From Pseudoalteromonas phenolica (GTDB taxonomy: Bacteria; Pseudomonadota; Gammaproteobacteria; Enterobacterales; Alteromonadaceae), in contig NZ_CP013187.1 of NCBI RefSeq assembly GCF_001444405.1, positions 1,736,001 to 1,800,000 of the forward strand: a DNA stretch of 64,000 nucleotides, read 5' to 3'. Both the position numbers and the translations under genes were made by a program. Below, one piece after another: positions 43,428 through 53,053 of this stretch. The notes beneath the pieces were generated by a model. That model worked only from the letters and a program-made list of their open reading frames with translations. It was not told the DNA's origin and made no database searches. Position 1 is the stretch's first letter. The number at the start of each line of letters is the position of its first letter.

Positions 43428-44549
43428 TTAAGCATTTTCTAGCGCTGTACGTGCATCTACAAATTCCATGTTGAAGCCTTCAGCAACTTCTTTACATGTA
43501 ATTTGACCGTTGATCACGTTTAAGCCATTCATGAAGTGATCGTCTTCAAGAAGTGCAGCTTTATAGCCTTTGTTCGCAAGCTTGATGATGTATGGTAGTG
43601 TTGCATTGTTAAGTGCAAATGTTGAAGTACGCGGAACAGCACCAGGCATGTTAGCAACACAATAGTGAACAACGTCATCAACGATGTATGTTGGTTCAGC
43701 GTGTGTAGTTGCTTTAGAAGTTTCAATACAACCGCCTTGGTCGATTGCAACGTCAACGATTGCAGAACCAGGCTTCATGTTCTTGATGTGTTCAGCAGTC
43801 ACTAGTTTTGGTGCTGCAGCGCCTGGGATAAGAACACCACCGATTACAAGATCAGCTTCAAGTACGTGCTTTTCTAAAGCGTCAGCAGTTGAGTATACTG
43901 CTTTAACACGATTACCGAATTGTGCGTCAACACGACGTAAAACATCAACGTTACGGTCAAGAACAACAACATCAGCACCCATGCCAACAGCCATTTGTGC
44001 TGCATTGTTACCAACCATACCAGCACCGATAACAACTACTTTAGCAGGCTCAACACCAGGTACACCACCTAGAAGCATACCACGCCCTGCATTTGATTTT
44101 TCAAGTGCCTGTGCGCCAGCTTGAATTGACATACGACCAGCTACTTCTGACATAGGCGCAAGAAGTGGTAAACCACCACGAGCATCAGTTACAGTTTCGT
44201 ATGCGATACAGATAGACTTGCTCTTAACAAGGTCTTCAGTTTGTGGAAGATCTGGTGCAAGGTGAAGGTAAGTAAATAGGATTTGGCCTTCACGTAACAT
44301 AGCGCGCTCAACAGCTTGAGGCTCTTTTACTTTAACAATCATGTCAGCTTTTGCAAAAACATCAGCAGCTGTTGGTAAGATTTCTGCACCAACTGCAATG
44401 TAATCTTCGTCAGTAAAACCAATGCCAATACCAGCATTTGTTTCAACAACAACTTGGTGGCCGTGGTTAATTAATTCACGAACACTCGCTGGAACCATAC
44501 CAACACGGTACTCATGGTTTTTTATTTCTTTAGGTACACCGATAAGCAT
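43428..44549 (-). CDS. ald: Alanine dehydrogenase
   Basis: NAD-dependent enzyme of 373 aa that converts alanine to pyruvate plus ammonia, reversibly. MLIGVPKEIKNHEYRVGMVP is the conserved N-terminus, with the substrate Lys in VKVKEPQ (about 75) and His in TYLHLAPD (about 96). The Rossmann fold is VVVIGAGMVGNNAAQMA (about 170-186). It is divergent from an lrp gene 144 bases away; Lrp/AldR-type control of ald is known in several bacteria, so regulation by the neighbour is a fair inference. Confidence 0.97.
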   Translation of the reverse strand: MLIGVPKEIKNHEYRVGMVPASVRELINHGHQVVVETNAGIGIGFTDEDYIAVGAEILPTAADVFAKADMIVKVKEPQAVERAMLREGQILFTYLHLAPDLPQTEDLVKSKSICIAYETVTDARGGLPLLAPMSEVAGRMSIQAGAQALEKSNAGRGMLLGGVPGVEPAKVVVIGAGMVGNNAAQMAVGMGADVVVLDRNVDVLRRVDAQFGNRVKAVYSTADALEKHVLEADLVIGGVLIPGAAAPKLVTAEHIKNMKPGSAIVDVAIDQGGCIETSKATTHAEPTYIVDDVVHYCVANMPGAVPRTSTFALNNATLPYIIKLANKGYKAALLEDDHFMNGLNVINGQITCKEVAEGFNMEFVDARTALENA

Positions 44550-44693
44550 AATAATCGCCTCATATATAAGAACGGGATAAAATTTTCGACTATTATATTG
44601 GTCATTAGCTAGTATGTCCTACCTTTTTTGGTGTATCTTTTAGATATAAATCCTGCAAAGAATTGTATGGCAGATTAAAACTCTGGAAAGCAT

Positions 44694-45173
44694 ATGTACC
44701 AACAGTTAGATCGAATAGACAGAAACATTTTAGTAGAACTTCAGAAAGATGGGAGACTTTCAAACGTCGAATTAGCGAGGCGGATAGGTCTTAGCGCAAC
44801 CCCTTGTTTAGAGCGTGTAAAAAAGCTTGAAAGAGAAGGCTATATAAAGGGATATAAGGCGGTGGTTGATCCAACTAAGTTAGGACAGGGTCTTTTGGTA
44901 TATGTAGAAGTAACAGTAAATAAAAATAGCCCAGATGTCTTTGATAAGTTTAACCAGGCCGTCAGGCAACATGATGAAATAATCGAATGTCACTTAGTGT
45001 CAGGTAATTTTGATTTTTTACTTAAAACACGTGTAACAGATATGTCAGAGTATCGTGGAGTCTTGGGTGATATACTACTGCAATTACCAAATATAAGTGA
45101 AAGTCGAACTTATGTTGTTATGGAAGAGGTAAAAGGTGAGCTCGGAGAAGTAATAAAACCCTGTGAAGCTTAG
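44694..45173 (+). CDS. lrp: Leucine-responsive regulatory protein
   Basis: Feast/famine regulator of 159 aa (E. coli Lrp is 164). HTH at about 22-48: NVELARRIGLSATPCLERVKKLE. The RAM effector domain follows (VYVEVTVNK, CHLVSGNFDFLLKTRV). The order lrp-ftsK-lolA-rarA-serS is shared with E. coli, which supports lrp rather than a local Lrp-like paralogue. It is divergent from ald and may control it. ATG follows GGAAAG. Confidence 0.95.
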   Translation: MYQQLDRIDRNILVELQKDGRLSNVELARRIGLSATPCLERVKKLEREGYIKGYKAVVDPTKLGQGLLVYVEVTVNKNSPDVFDKFNQAVRQHDEIIECHLVSGNFDFLLKTRVTDMSEYRGVLGDILLQLPNISESRTYVVMEEVKGELGEVIKPCEA

Positions 45174-45331
45174 TTATTTCTTGGTATTGTTACACTAATT
45201 ATAAAAGCGCGCTTAAGCGCTTATTCAGATAAAAAAGATTTTAATATCCAAAAGTTTAGATTTACCAAAAAAGCATCAACAGCACTCAATAAAAAATCTA
45301 AACCAAGGCAAACTAGGGGTAAACGCACTTT

Positions 45332-47935
45332 ATGCGTCTCAATGGAATTCAAAGGCTACTAGAAACCGGCCTTATAGTCAGCACATTTACGGCATTATTT
45401 ACTTTATGTGCCTTGATAAGCTTTGACCCATCAGATCCTGCATGGTCTCAAACAGGTGAGTATCTTGAAGTTAAAAATATCACAGGCACTGCTGGAGCGT
45501 GGGTTGCGGATATTTTATTAGTTAGTTTTGGTTGGATGGCGTTTTTAGTGCCTGCAGCCATTCAATTAGCTGGGTATTTGCTATTCAAGAAACCACATAA
45601 GCTTTTCCATCTAGATTATGTCACTCTAGCTTTAAGGCTGATTGGGTTAGTTTTGTTTGTGTCTTCAGCTAGTGCCATAAGTAGTATAAATTTTGATGAT
45701 ATCTTTCATGTATCATCAGGCGGTTTTATTGGTGATGTTGTTCGTGATGCAATGATCCCTGCATTCAAATTTACGGGCACTTCAATTATTTTACTATGCT
45801 TCTTTTTTGCTGGTTTAACCTTAATGACTGGGGTCTCGTGGGTTGAGTTTGTTGACTATATCGGTGAAAAGGTCATTCAAGCTTGTCGTTTATTATTCAA
45901 TAAGTTCCAAGACTTTCAAACAAATAAGCAAGTCCAGCCTGTCGATAGACAAGAAACTGAAGTTCAGTCAGATGAAATGGCAACTCTTGAAGATGTGTCA
46001 GATAAAACCGAAGTCATCCATGCTGAAACTGAACTTAATTCTCAACAATCGCTAGAGCAAAAACCAATTGCAAAATTAAAAGACAGACTATTTACAAAGA
46101 AAACTGAGTCAGAAATAAATCAAGGCACGCAAACTACAGCAATAAAAAGTGAACCTAGCATTGAGAGTTTTAGTCCGGATAAGACTCGAGTTGATGTATT
46201 CGATGAATTAGATGACATTCTAGAGCAAGAAATCAACTTTTCAGCCATTGACGATGACGACTTTGATGCCTCTAGCGCCTTACAAGGGCTTGACGATGCA
46301 CCTGTAGTAGCGCAAGAAACGAGAGTTCAGTCTCCAGCAAGACCACTAAAACCAAAAGTTGAACAAGACAAACCTGTTTTTGTGCCAGAGCCAACAGCGA
46401 AAGAAAAGTTTGAAGAGTTACTTAATGCTGAGCCACCAAAAGATCCACTTCCTTCACTCGATTTATTAGATAGGCCTGATAAACAGAAAAATCCTATATC
46501 AAAAGAAGAATTGGATGCCGTTTCTCGTCTTGTAGAAGTGAAGCTACTGGATTTTAATATTCAAGCGAGTGTAGTAGGGGTGTACCCAGGTCCCGTTGTC
46601 ACGCGATTTGAGCTCGATTTAGCACCGGGTATTAAAGTTGCGAAAATCACCGGTCTAGCAAAAGATTTAGCGCGTTCATTATCTGCTGTCAGTGTTCGTG
46701 TTGTAGAAGTGATCCCAGGTAAAACCTACGTTGGTCTTGAATTACCAAATAAACATAGAGAAATTGTACGCCTATCTGAGGTGATTAACGCGCCTAAATT
46801 TGAACAAAATCCATCACCATTGACCATGGTTTTAGGTAAAGACATCGCAGGTCAACCTGTGGTTGCAGATTTAGGCAAAATGCCGCACTTATTAGTTGCG
46901 GGTACAACGGGTTCAGGTAAATCTGTTGGCGTAAATGTCATGATTTTGAGCTTGCTTTACAAGTCGCCGCCAGAAGATGTGCGTATGATCATGATAGACC
47001 CTAAAATGCTTGAACTGTCTGTCTATGAAGGTATTCCGCACTTACTATGTGAGGTTGTCACAGACATGAAAGAAGCATCAAATGCACTGCGTTGGTGTGT
47101 TGGCGAAATGGAACGACGTTACAAGCTCATGTCAGCACTTGGTGTCCGTAACTTAAAAGGTTACAACCAAAAAGTGCTTGCGGCCAAAGAAGCGGGTCAA
47201 CCAATATTAGATCCTCTATTTAAAGATACCGATGGTATGGCAAATGAGCCTGAAGAGCTTGATAAACTGCCAAGTATCGTCGTTGTCATTGACGAGTTTG
47301 CCGACATGATGATGATTGTGGGTAAAAAAGTTGAAGAGTTGATTGCGCGTATAGCACAAAAAGCACGTGCTGCAGGTATTCACTTAGTGCTTGCAACACA
47401 AAGACCGTCTGTTGATGTTATTACAGGTCTTATCAAAGCGAATATTCCAACTCGCATGGCTTTCCAAGTATCAAGTAAAATCGACTCTCGTACCATTTTA
47501 GATCAGCAAGGTGCAGAAAACTTACTTGGCATGGGTGACATGCTGTATTTACCGCCGGGCACCAGTGTACCAGTTCGTGTTCATGGCGCCTTTGTTGATG
47601 ACCACGAAGTGCATGCTGTTGTGAATGACTGGAAAGCACGAGGTAAGCCGAATTACATTGAAGAAATCTTATGTGGTGATGCCACTGAAGATATTTTATT
47701 ACCGGGTGAAACACCTGAAGGTGGCGACGACGAATCTGATCCACTTTATGATGAAGCCGTTAGCTTTGTTATTGAATCTGGCAAGGTGTCTGTTTCGAGT
47801 GTGCAACGTAAGCTTCGTGTCGGTTATAACCGAGCTGCTCGTTTAGTTGAACAAATGGAAGCGTCAGGTGTCGTAAGTTCACCAGGGCACAATGGTGCTC
47901 GAGAAGTATTAGTCCCTAAAGGGGGAGTAAATTAA
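45332..47935 (+). CDS. ftsK: DNA translocase FtsK
   Basis: Septal DNA pump of 867 aa. The N-terminal membrane domain has four to five helices (about 12-170), then a variable linker rich in Asp/Glu and Pro (about 190-390), shorter than the E. coli linker. The RecA-like motor shows Walker A AGTTGSGKSVGVN and Walker B IVVVIDEFADMMM; the C-terminal gamma winged helix (about 800-860) recognises KOPS and activates XerD. It sits between lrp and lolA; the 158-base gap before it holds only a weak AAGCGC/GCGCTT hairpin at 45205. ATG 45332 has AGGGG about 11 bases upstream. Confidence 0.97.
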   Translation: MRLNGIQRLLETGLIVSTFTALFTLCALISFDPSDPAWSQTGEYLEVKNITGTAGAWVADILLVSFGWMAFLVPAAIQLAGYLLFKKPHKLFHLDYVTLALRLIGLVLFVSSASAISSINFDDIFHVSSGGFIGDVVRDAMIPAFKFTGTSIILLCFFFAGLTLMTGVSWVEFVDYIGEKVIQACRLLFNKFQDFQTNKQVQPVDRQETEVQSDEMATLEDVSDKTEVIHAETELNSQQSLEQKPIAKLKDRLFTKKTESEINQGTQTTAIKSEPSIESFSPDKTRVDVFDELDDILEQEINFSAIDDDDFDASSALQGLDDAPVVAQETRVQSPARPLKPKVEQDKPVFVPEPTAKEKFEELLNAEPPKDPLPSLDLLDRPDKQKNPISKEELDAVSRLVEVKLLDFNIQASVVGVYPGPVVTRFELDLAPGIKVAKITGLAKDLARSLSAVSVRVVEVIPGKTYVGLELPNKHREIVRLSEVINAPKFEQNPSPLTMVLGKDIAGQPVVADLGKMPHLLVAGTTGSGKSVGVNVMILSLLYKSPPEDVRMIMIDPKMLELSVYEGIPHLLCEVVTDMKEASNALRWCVGEMERRYKLMSALGVRNLKGYNQKVLAAKEAGQPILDPLFKDTDGMANEPEELDKLPSIVVVIDEFADMMMIVGKKVEELIARIAQKARAAGIHLVLATQRPSVDVITGLIKANIPTRMAFQVSSKIDSRTILDQQGAENLLGMGDMLYLPPGTSVPVRVHGAFVDDHEVHAVVNDWKARGKPNYIEEILCGDATEDILLPGETPEGGDDESDPLYDEAVSFVIESGKVSVSSVQRKLRVGYNRAARLVEQMEASGVVSSPGHNGAREVLVPKGGVN

Positions 47936-48568
47936 ATGATGAAAAAAACACTATTCTCAAGTTTAATCGGTTTGTCTTCGCTGTTTTTGTCACAAGCCGT
48001 ATTTGCAGATGCTGCAATTGAACTTAAAGCTAAACTCTCTGAAATGACGACGTTTAAAGCAAGTTTTACTCAAAAAGTAACGGATGAGCAAGGTGAAGTA
48101 TTACAAACTGGCTCGGGTAACTTAGCGTTAGCACAGCCTTTAAAAATTCATTGGCAACAACAAGAGCCTGACTCAACCATGTTAGTTTCTGATGGCCATC
48201 GTGCTTATTATTACGATGAATTTGCAGAGCAAGTGACCATTATGGCCAGTCTTAATCTGATCGAAACAACGCCTTTTGTTTTATTAACTACAAATGCAAA
48301 AACACAATGGGAAAAGTATCAGGTTTCTAAGACTAAAGATAATTACAAAATTATCCCTAAATCGACAACAGACTCGCAAGTAGAGTCGTTAGAATTACAG
48401 TTTAATACTGATAAACAACTTTCAAAAATATTGGTGGTGGATTTATCAGGTCAATTAACTGAGTTTAAATTTTCTGATATTAAATTGAACGGTTCTTTAG
48501 ACAGTAACCTGTTTAATTTTACCATTCCTGAACATGTTGTTATTGACGACCAAACACAAAGTGAATAG
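47936..48568 (+). CDS. lolA: Outer-membrane lipoprotein carrier protein LolA
   Basis: Periplasmic chaperone of 210 aa that takes lipoproteins from LolCDE to LolB. Signal peptide 1-24 (LSQAVFADA). The mature N-terminus LKAKLSEMTTFKASFTQKV and the GNLALAQPLKIHWQ strand (LolA usually has RP.F.W here) are recognisable; FNFTIPEHV closes the barrel. The ATG directly abuts the ftsK stop, and rarA follows by five bases. Confidence 0.95.
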   Translation: MMKKTLFSSLIGLSSLFLSQAVFADAAIELKAKLSEMTTFKASFTQKVTDEQGEVLQTGSGNLALAQPLKIHWQQQEPDSTMLVSDGHRAYYYDEFAEQVTIMASLNLIETTPFVLLTTNAKTQWEKYQVSKTKDNYKIIPKSTTDSQVESLELQFNTDKQLSKILVVDLSGQLTEFKFSDIKLNGSLDSNLFNFTIPEHVVIDDQTQSE

Positions 48569-48573
48569 GTTTT

Positions 48574-49911
48574 GTGAGTAATTTAGGATTTGAATTTGGC
48601 AATGATGTAAAGCCGTTGGCCGCTAGAATGCGGCCAACACAGTTAGCAGACTATATCGGCCAATCACACATATTAGCCGCTGATAAACCCTTATACAAAG
48701 CCATACTGTCTGGCAGAGCGCATAGCCTAATCGTTTGGGGGCCGCCCGGTGTTGGCAAAACCACCATCGCTGAAATAATTGCTAACCATGCAAATGCGCG
48801 CATTCAGCATTTATCTGCTGTGACTTCAGGTGTAAAAGAAATTCGCGAAGCGGTTTTAGAAGCAAAACAAAATCTCAGTATGGGACAAAGAACTTTATTA
48901 TTCGTTGACGAAGTTCATAGATTTAATAAGTCTCAGCAAGATGCTTTTTTACCTCACATTGAAGATGGTACTTTTATTTTCATTGGTGCCACCACTGAAA
49001 ACCCAAGTTTTGCTCTGAATAACGCGATTTTATCGCGGGCACGTGTTTATACATTAAAGGCTTTAACCGATGAAGAGCTTGTTCAGGTATTAAAACGCGC
49101 TATTACTAAAGATGAGACACTTTTAAAGCTTCAAATCACGGTGTCTGATGCGCAACTTATGCAAATCTCGCAGGTAAGTAGTGGTGATGCTAGAAAAGCC
49201 TTGAATTTACTTGAGCAAGCTGTTGAGCTATCTGATCAACATGGCCAAGTGGTTATTACATCTGATGTACTAAGTCAGCTATTACCTTCTCATTTTGCAA
49301 AATATGATAAAGGCGGAGACTTATTCTACGACCTGATCTCAGCGTTTCATAAATCAGTTAGGGGGAGCGATCCCGATGCTGCGCTTTATTGGTATTGTAG
49401 AATTCTAGCCGGTGGTGGCGACCCACTCTATGTTGCAAGACGCCTTTTAGCCATCGCCACCGAAGATATTGGGAATGCTGATCCAAGAGCAATGCAAGTA
49501 GCATTAAATGCGTGGGATATTTTCCAACGTGTAGGGCCAAGTGAAGGCGAGCGAGCCATTGCACAGGCTACTATCTATTTAGCAAGTGCAGCAAAAAGTA
49601 ATGCTGTTTACATGGCGTTTAACCAAGCAAAGCAAGATGCTTCGACCGACCCAGATTATCAAGTACCTTTTCATTTACGTAACGCACCAACGAAACTCAT
49701 GAAAGAGCTAGGTTATGGTGATGAATATCGTTATGCCCATAATGAAGAAGGGGCATTTGCCGCAGGTGAAAATTACTTTCCTGAAGAAATCAAAGACAGG
49801 CAATATTATGTACCCTCTGAACGTGGCTTAGAAAAGCAAATAAAAGATAAGCTTGAATATCTAAAGTCATTAAATCACATGAGTATGAACAAAAGATATT
49901 CAAATGATTAA
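48574..49911 (+). CDS. rarA: Replication-associated recombination protein A (RarA/MgsA)
   Basis: AAA+ ATPase of 445 aa acting at stalled forks. Walker A WGPPGVGKTT (about 53-62), Walker B FVDEVHRFNKSQQDAFLP, sensor 1 GATTENPSF, sensor 2 near SGDARKALNLLE, then the C-terminal MgsA tetramerisation domain. The start is GTG 48574, eight bases after AGG and just after the lolA stop. It overlaps crcB by eight bases. Confidence 0.96.
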   Translation: MSNLGFEFGNDVKPLAARMRPTQLADYIGQSHILAADKPLYKAILSGRAHSLIVWGPPGVGKTTIAEIIANHANARIQHLSAVTSGVKEIREAVLEAKQNLSMGQRTLLFVDEVHRFNKSQQDAFLPHIEDGTFIFIGATTENPSFALNNAILSRARVYTLKALTDEELVQVLKRAITKDETLLKLQITVSDAQLMQISQVSSGDARKALNLLEQAVELSDQHGQVVITSDVLSQLLPSHFAKYDKGGDLFYDLISAFHKSVRGSDPDAALYWYCRILAGGGDPLYVARRLLAIATEDIGNADPRAMQVALNAWDIFQRVGPSEGERAIAQATIYLASAAKSNAVYMAFNQAKQDASTDPDYQVPFHLRNAPTKLMKELGYGDEYRYAHNEEGAFAAGENYFPEEIKDRQYYVPSERGLEKQIKDKLEYLKSLNHMSMNKRYSND

Positions 49912-50284
49912 AATGTACCTCTCAATCGCACTTGGTGGCGCACTTGGTGCGTGTTTAAGGTTTTTTATTAGTGATACAATGCTCAAACTGCTGGGTAGGG
50001 GATTCCCATTTGGCACTTTGACCGTTAATATAATCGGTTCATTATTATTGGGAGTTGTATTTGGCTTACTTGAAAAACAAGTACTCGCGGTAAGCCCTTA
50101 TAAGTCACTTATTGTGATTGGTTTCTTAGGTGCATTAACAACTTTCTCTACATTCTCGATGGACTCTTTGTTGCTACTTCAACAAGGGCAAATTGTGAAG
50201 ATGATTCTCAATATCACCTTAAATGTGGTGTTATGTATTTTTATGGCTTGGTTAGGTCTTAACTTAGTCATGCAAAAAGGTTAA
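49904..50284 (+). CDS. crcB: Fluoride ion channel/exporter CrcB
   Basis: Four-helix membrane protein of 126 aa. GGALGACLRF (about 11-20), FPFGTLTVNIIGSLLLG and GFLGALTTFSTFS are the Fluc channel motifs that line the fluoride path. It works as a dual-topology dimer. ATG 49904 overlaps the rarA end; ATG 49913 is also possible. No fluoride riboswitch can precede it here because its upstream sequence is rarA coding DNA, so it is likely constitutive with the operon. Confidence 0.95.
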   Translation: MIKMYLSIALGGALGACLRFFISDTMLKLLGRGFPFGTLTVNIIGSLLLGVVFGLLEKQVLAVSPYKSLIVIGFLGALTTFSTFSMDSLLLLQQGQIVKMILNITLNVVLCIFMAWLGLNLVMQKG

Positions 50285-50291
50285 AAGCAAA

Positions 50292-51593
50292 ATGTTAGAT
50301 TCAAAATATTTACGTCAGGATATTGCTGAAGCAGCAGCTCGACTAGCTAAACGTGGCTTTGAGCTTGATGTTGACGCGATTAATGCTTTAGAAGAGCAAC
50401 GCAAAGCGCTTCAAACAAAAACACAAGAATTACAAAGCGAAAGAAACAGCCGCTCCAAAGCAATTGGTCAAGCAAAAGCAAAAGGTGAAGATATTCAGCC
50501 TCTACTAGACGCTGTTGCTAACTTAGGCGACCAACTTACAGCGGCTAAGAACGAACAAGATGAGATTTTGGCTAAGCTAAATAATATCGCTTTAACTTTA
50601 CCTAACTTACCAGCAGAAGATGTGCCTGCTGGCAGTGATGAAAGTGAAAATGTTGAAATCATCAAATGGGGTGAACCTAAGCAATACGATTTCGAAGTTA
50701 AAGATCACGTAGATTTAGGCGAAGCGCTTGATAAAGGTTTAGACTTTGAAACGGGTGTAAAACTAACTGGTTCTCGCTTCACTGTAATGCGTGGTGGTGT
50801 TGCGCGTATGCACCGTGCACTAGTTCAATTCATGCTTGATACACACGCTGATAAGCATGGCTACACAGAAATGTACGTGCCTTACCTTGTAAACAAAGAC
50901 AGCTTACTAGGTACAGGCCAGTTACCTAAGTTCGCAGGTGATTTATTCCACACTAAAGGTTTAATCAACGACGATGGCGAAGAGCAAGAAGGTTTCAGCT
51001 TAATTCCAACGGCTGAAGTACCGCTTACAAACTGCGCACGTGATGAAATCTTTGATGAAAAAGAACTACCAATCAAAATGACAGCGCACACGCCTTGTTT
51101 CAGAAGTGAAGCGGGTAGTTACGGCCGTGATACACGTGGTTTAATTCGTCAACATCAGTTTGATAAAGTAGAACTTGTTCAACTTGTAAAACCAGAAGAT
51201 TCAATGGCAGCGCTTGAAGAGCTTACTGGCCACGCTGAATATATTTTACAAGCATTAGAGCTACCGTACAGAAAAGTCGTGTTATGTACTGGTGATATGG
51301 GCTTTGGTGCAACAAAAACATATGATCTAGAAGTATGGTTACCTGCACAAGACACGTACCGTGAGATTTCATCTTGCTCAAATATGTGGGATTTCCAAGC
51401 ACGACGTATGCAAGCACGTTTCCGTCGTCAAGGAGAGAAGAAGCCTGAACTACTTCATACATTAAATGGTTCTGGTTTAGCTGTTGGTCGTACTTTAGTA
51501 GCAATTTTAGAAAACTACCAACAAGCAGATGGTTCAATCGTGGTACCAGAAGTATTACGTCAATACATGGGCGGTTTAGAAGTTATTAATTAA
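50292..51593 (+). CDS. serS: Seryl-tRNA synthetase
   Basis: Class II synthetase of 433 aa (E. coli 430). An N-terminal coiled-coil tRNA-binding arm at about 27-105 (LQTKTQELQSERNSRSKAIG) precedes the catalytic core: GFSLIPTAEVPLTN, motif 2 FRSEAGSYGRDTRGLIRQHQFDKVE, and motif 3 NGSGLAVGRTLVAILENYQ (each conserved in SerRS). It is the last gene of the ftsK cluster and is followed by a terminator at 51623. Confidence 0.98.
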   Translation: MLDSKYLRQDIAEAAARLAKRGFELDVDAINALEEQRKALQTKTQELQSERNSRSKAIGQAKAKGEDIQPLLDAVANLGDQLTAAKNEQDEILAKLNNIALTLPNLPAEDVPAGSDESENVEIIKWGEPKQYDFEVKDHVDLGEALDKGLDFETGVKLTGSRFTVMRGGVARMHRALVQFMLDTHADKHGYTEMYVPYLVNKDSLLGTGQLPKFAGDLFHTKGLINDDGEEQEGFSLIPTAEVPLTNCARDEIFDEKELPIKMTAHTPCFRSEAGSYGRDTRGLIRQHQFDKVELVQLVKPEDSMAALEELTGHAEYILQALELPYRKVVLCTGDMGFGATKTYDLEVWLPAQDTYREISSCSNMWDFQARRMQARFRRQGEKKPELLHTLNGSGLAVGRTLVAILENYQQADGSIVVPEVLRQYMGGLEVIN

Positions 51594-51622
51594 GACTTCT
51601 TTCAATTACTGTTTATACGATC

Positions 51623-51648
51623 AAGGTCGCTTTATAGCGGCCTTTTTT
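51623..51648 (+). terminator. Intrinsic terminator after serS
   Basis: AAGGTCGCT-TTAT-AGCGGCCTT (one G-T pair) followed by TTTT, about 30 bases after the stop. Confidence 0.88.
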
Positions 51649-52092
51649 GTGCCTGTAAGATCTTAAAAAATAGGCACTTTATTTAAGCAAATAATGACTC
51701 TGAAATGACAATGTGAATTTTAATTAATTTTAGATGCACAATGCATATATTTCGATATATTAAATTTAAATTTCATAAATTATTCATTGTTTATTTAAAT
51801 TATTCTTTTTTTTCTTGGGTTAATTTTAATTATGTAAATTATATTGCAGCTATATGAAGAATATGTTTTATTAGGTTCCAAGGGTTGGCCAATCCTGCTT
51901 TTATGAAGCGTTAAAGTCATTTCTTTAACTGTCTTCGTGTTCTCGTATTTACAAAATTAGACTTTATAAAACATGCATCATTTTAATTTGAGCGTAAAGG
52001 CTAGTAACATTTGAATTTTACGTTTTTATTAACTATTCATTAAATGTTGCAATGTTTTGCAGTGTTAATAAACAAAAGGTGAGGATTTACCT
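51649..52092 (+). promoter_or_regulatory. Long AT-rich upstream/leader region of rmf
   Basis: No ORF of note lies in this 444-base stretch. The first half (to about 51870) is extremely AT-rich, like a promoter UP/H-NS-type region. From about 51880 it becomes mixed and contains GGTTCCAAGGGTTGGCCAATCC, of which GGTTGGCCAATCC has GGTTGG-CCAATC complementarity, then an AT-rich stretch up to the rmf ribosome site AGGTGAGGA (52078). The length leaves room for a structured 5' UTR. Structured rmf leaders are known from Pseudomonas; I cannot tell whether this one is related. Confidence 0.4.
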
Positions 52093-52263
52093 ATGAAGAG
52101 ACAAAAGCGTGATCGATTAGAAAGAGCACATTCCCAAGGATATAAAGCAGGTTTAGCAGGACGCTCAAAAGAACTTTGTCCATATCAACAATTAGAATCT
52201 AGATCAGAATGGTTAGGCGGATGGCGAGAAGCCATTGATGACCGCAATATGTTTAAAACTTAA
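52093..52263 (+). CDS. rmf: Ribosome modulation factor
   Basis: A 56-aa protein that pairs 70S ribosomes into inactive 100S dimers in stationary phase. The sequence is nearly superposable on E. coli RMF: MKRQKRDRLERAHSQGY, then AGRSKELCPY and SEWLGGWREAIDDR. The ribosome site AGGTGAGG lies about nine bases before ATG. As in E. coli it neighbours fabA. Transcription is probably growth-phase and ppGpp controlled by family analogy. The gene ends at the palindromic terminator 52281-52312. Confidence 0.97.
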   Translation: MKRQKRDRLERAHSQGYKAGLAGRSKELCPYQQLESRSEWLGGWREAIDDRNMFKT

Positions 52264-52280
52264 TATATAGAGAATTTAAT

Positions 52281-52312
52281 ACAACAAAGCCCTCAATTGA
52301 GGGCTTTGTTGT
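52281..52312. terminator. Perfect 32-base palindrome between rmf and fabA
   Basis: ACAACAAAGCCCTCAA and its exact complement TTGAGGGCTTTGTTGT form one uninterrupted inverted repeat that can end both convergent transcripts. The flanks are only moderately T-rich. Confidence 0.85.
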
Positions 52313-52337
52313 TAGAGCAAAGTACTTATAACTTTAA

Positions 52338-52859
52338 TTAAAAAGCACTTGTATCTTGGAAAAGACCTACTTTAAGATCTTTTGCTTCGTAGATAACGCG
52401 ACCATCTACTTCAACTGTACCGTCAGCCATACCCATAAATAATTTACGCTTAATTACACGCTTCATATCTACGCGGTAAGTCACTTTTTTAGCCGTTGGT
52501 AAGATTTGACCTGTGAATTTAACTTCACCCACACCTAATGCACGACCAAGACCTGGGCCACCAGACCAACCTAAGAAAAAGCCAACGATTTGCCACATTG
52601 CGTCTAGACCAAGACAGCCTGGCATTACAGGGTCGCCTTTAAAGTGACAATCGAAGAACCAAAGGTTAGGGTCAATGTCTAATTCTGCAATAATTTGACC
52701 TTTGCCAAATTCACCACCGTTATCGTTGATCTCAATGATGCGATCCATCATTAGCATGTTGTCACTTGGTAAACGGCAGTTGCCTTCACCAAACATCTCA
52801 CCACGACCACATAGGATCAATTCTTCTTTTGTGTAGCTGTTCTTTGGTTCCATAGTCAT
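52338..52859 (-). CDS. fabA: 3-hydroxydecanoyl-ACP dehydratase/isomerase
   Basis: A 173-aa hotdog enzyme that introduces the cis double bond for unsaturated fatty acids (type II FAS, with FabB). The catalytic His is in FDCHFKGDPVMPGCLG (about 72-87) and the Asp in LGLDAMWQ. EVKFTGQILPTAKKVTYRVD is the conserved substrate strand. Start is ATG 52859 or ATG 52853; the latter gives MEPKNSYTKEEL. A FabR-like dyad lies 37 bases upstream. Confidence 0.97.
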   Translation of the reverse strand: MTMEPKNSYTKEELILCGRGEMFGEGNCRLPSDNMLMMDRIIEINDNGGEFGKGQIIAELDIDPNLWFFDCHFKGDPVMPGCLGLDAMWQIVGFFLGWSGGPGLGRALGVGEVKFTGQILPTAKKVTYRVDMKRVIKRKLFMGMADGTVEVDGRVIYEAKDLKVGLFQDTSAF

Positions 52860-52895
52860 AATACTTTTTCTTCAAAATAAAATTCAGGCTACTTT

Positions 52896-52913
52896 AGCTT
52901 ACAGATGTACGCC
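52896..52913. promoter_or_regulatory. Candidate FabR operator of fabA
   Basis: On the minus strand GGCGTACATCTGTAAGCT is a near-perfect dyad (CGTACA-TC-TGTAAG) that fits the FabR-type motif found before fabA and fabB in gammaproteobacteria. Confidence 0.5.
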
Positions 52914-53053
52914 AAACAACTCTGAACAGTTGATTATTGTTAATAATTTGAACATTTAAACATTTTTATATGACAACTTGCATTAACTTGGGCGATTTTT
53001 AGAATACATTTCTTTATAATGATTCTTGTTAACTTAGTTCATTTTGGATCGAC

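Noticed and set aside
43684..44124. Long open frame antisense to ald
   Set aside because: It mirrors the codon bias of ald, has no ribosome site, and encodes a low-complexity Ala/Thr/Pro protein.
49850..49903. Fluoride riboswitch before crcB
   Set aside because: The sequence upstream is rarA coding DNA with no leader.
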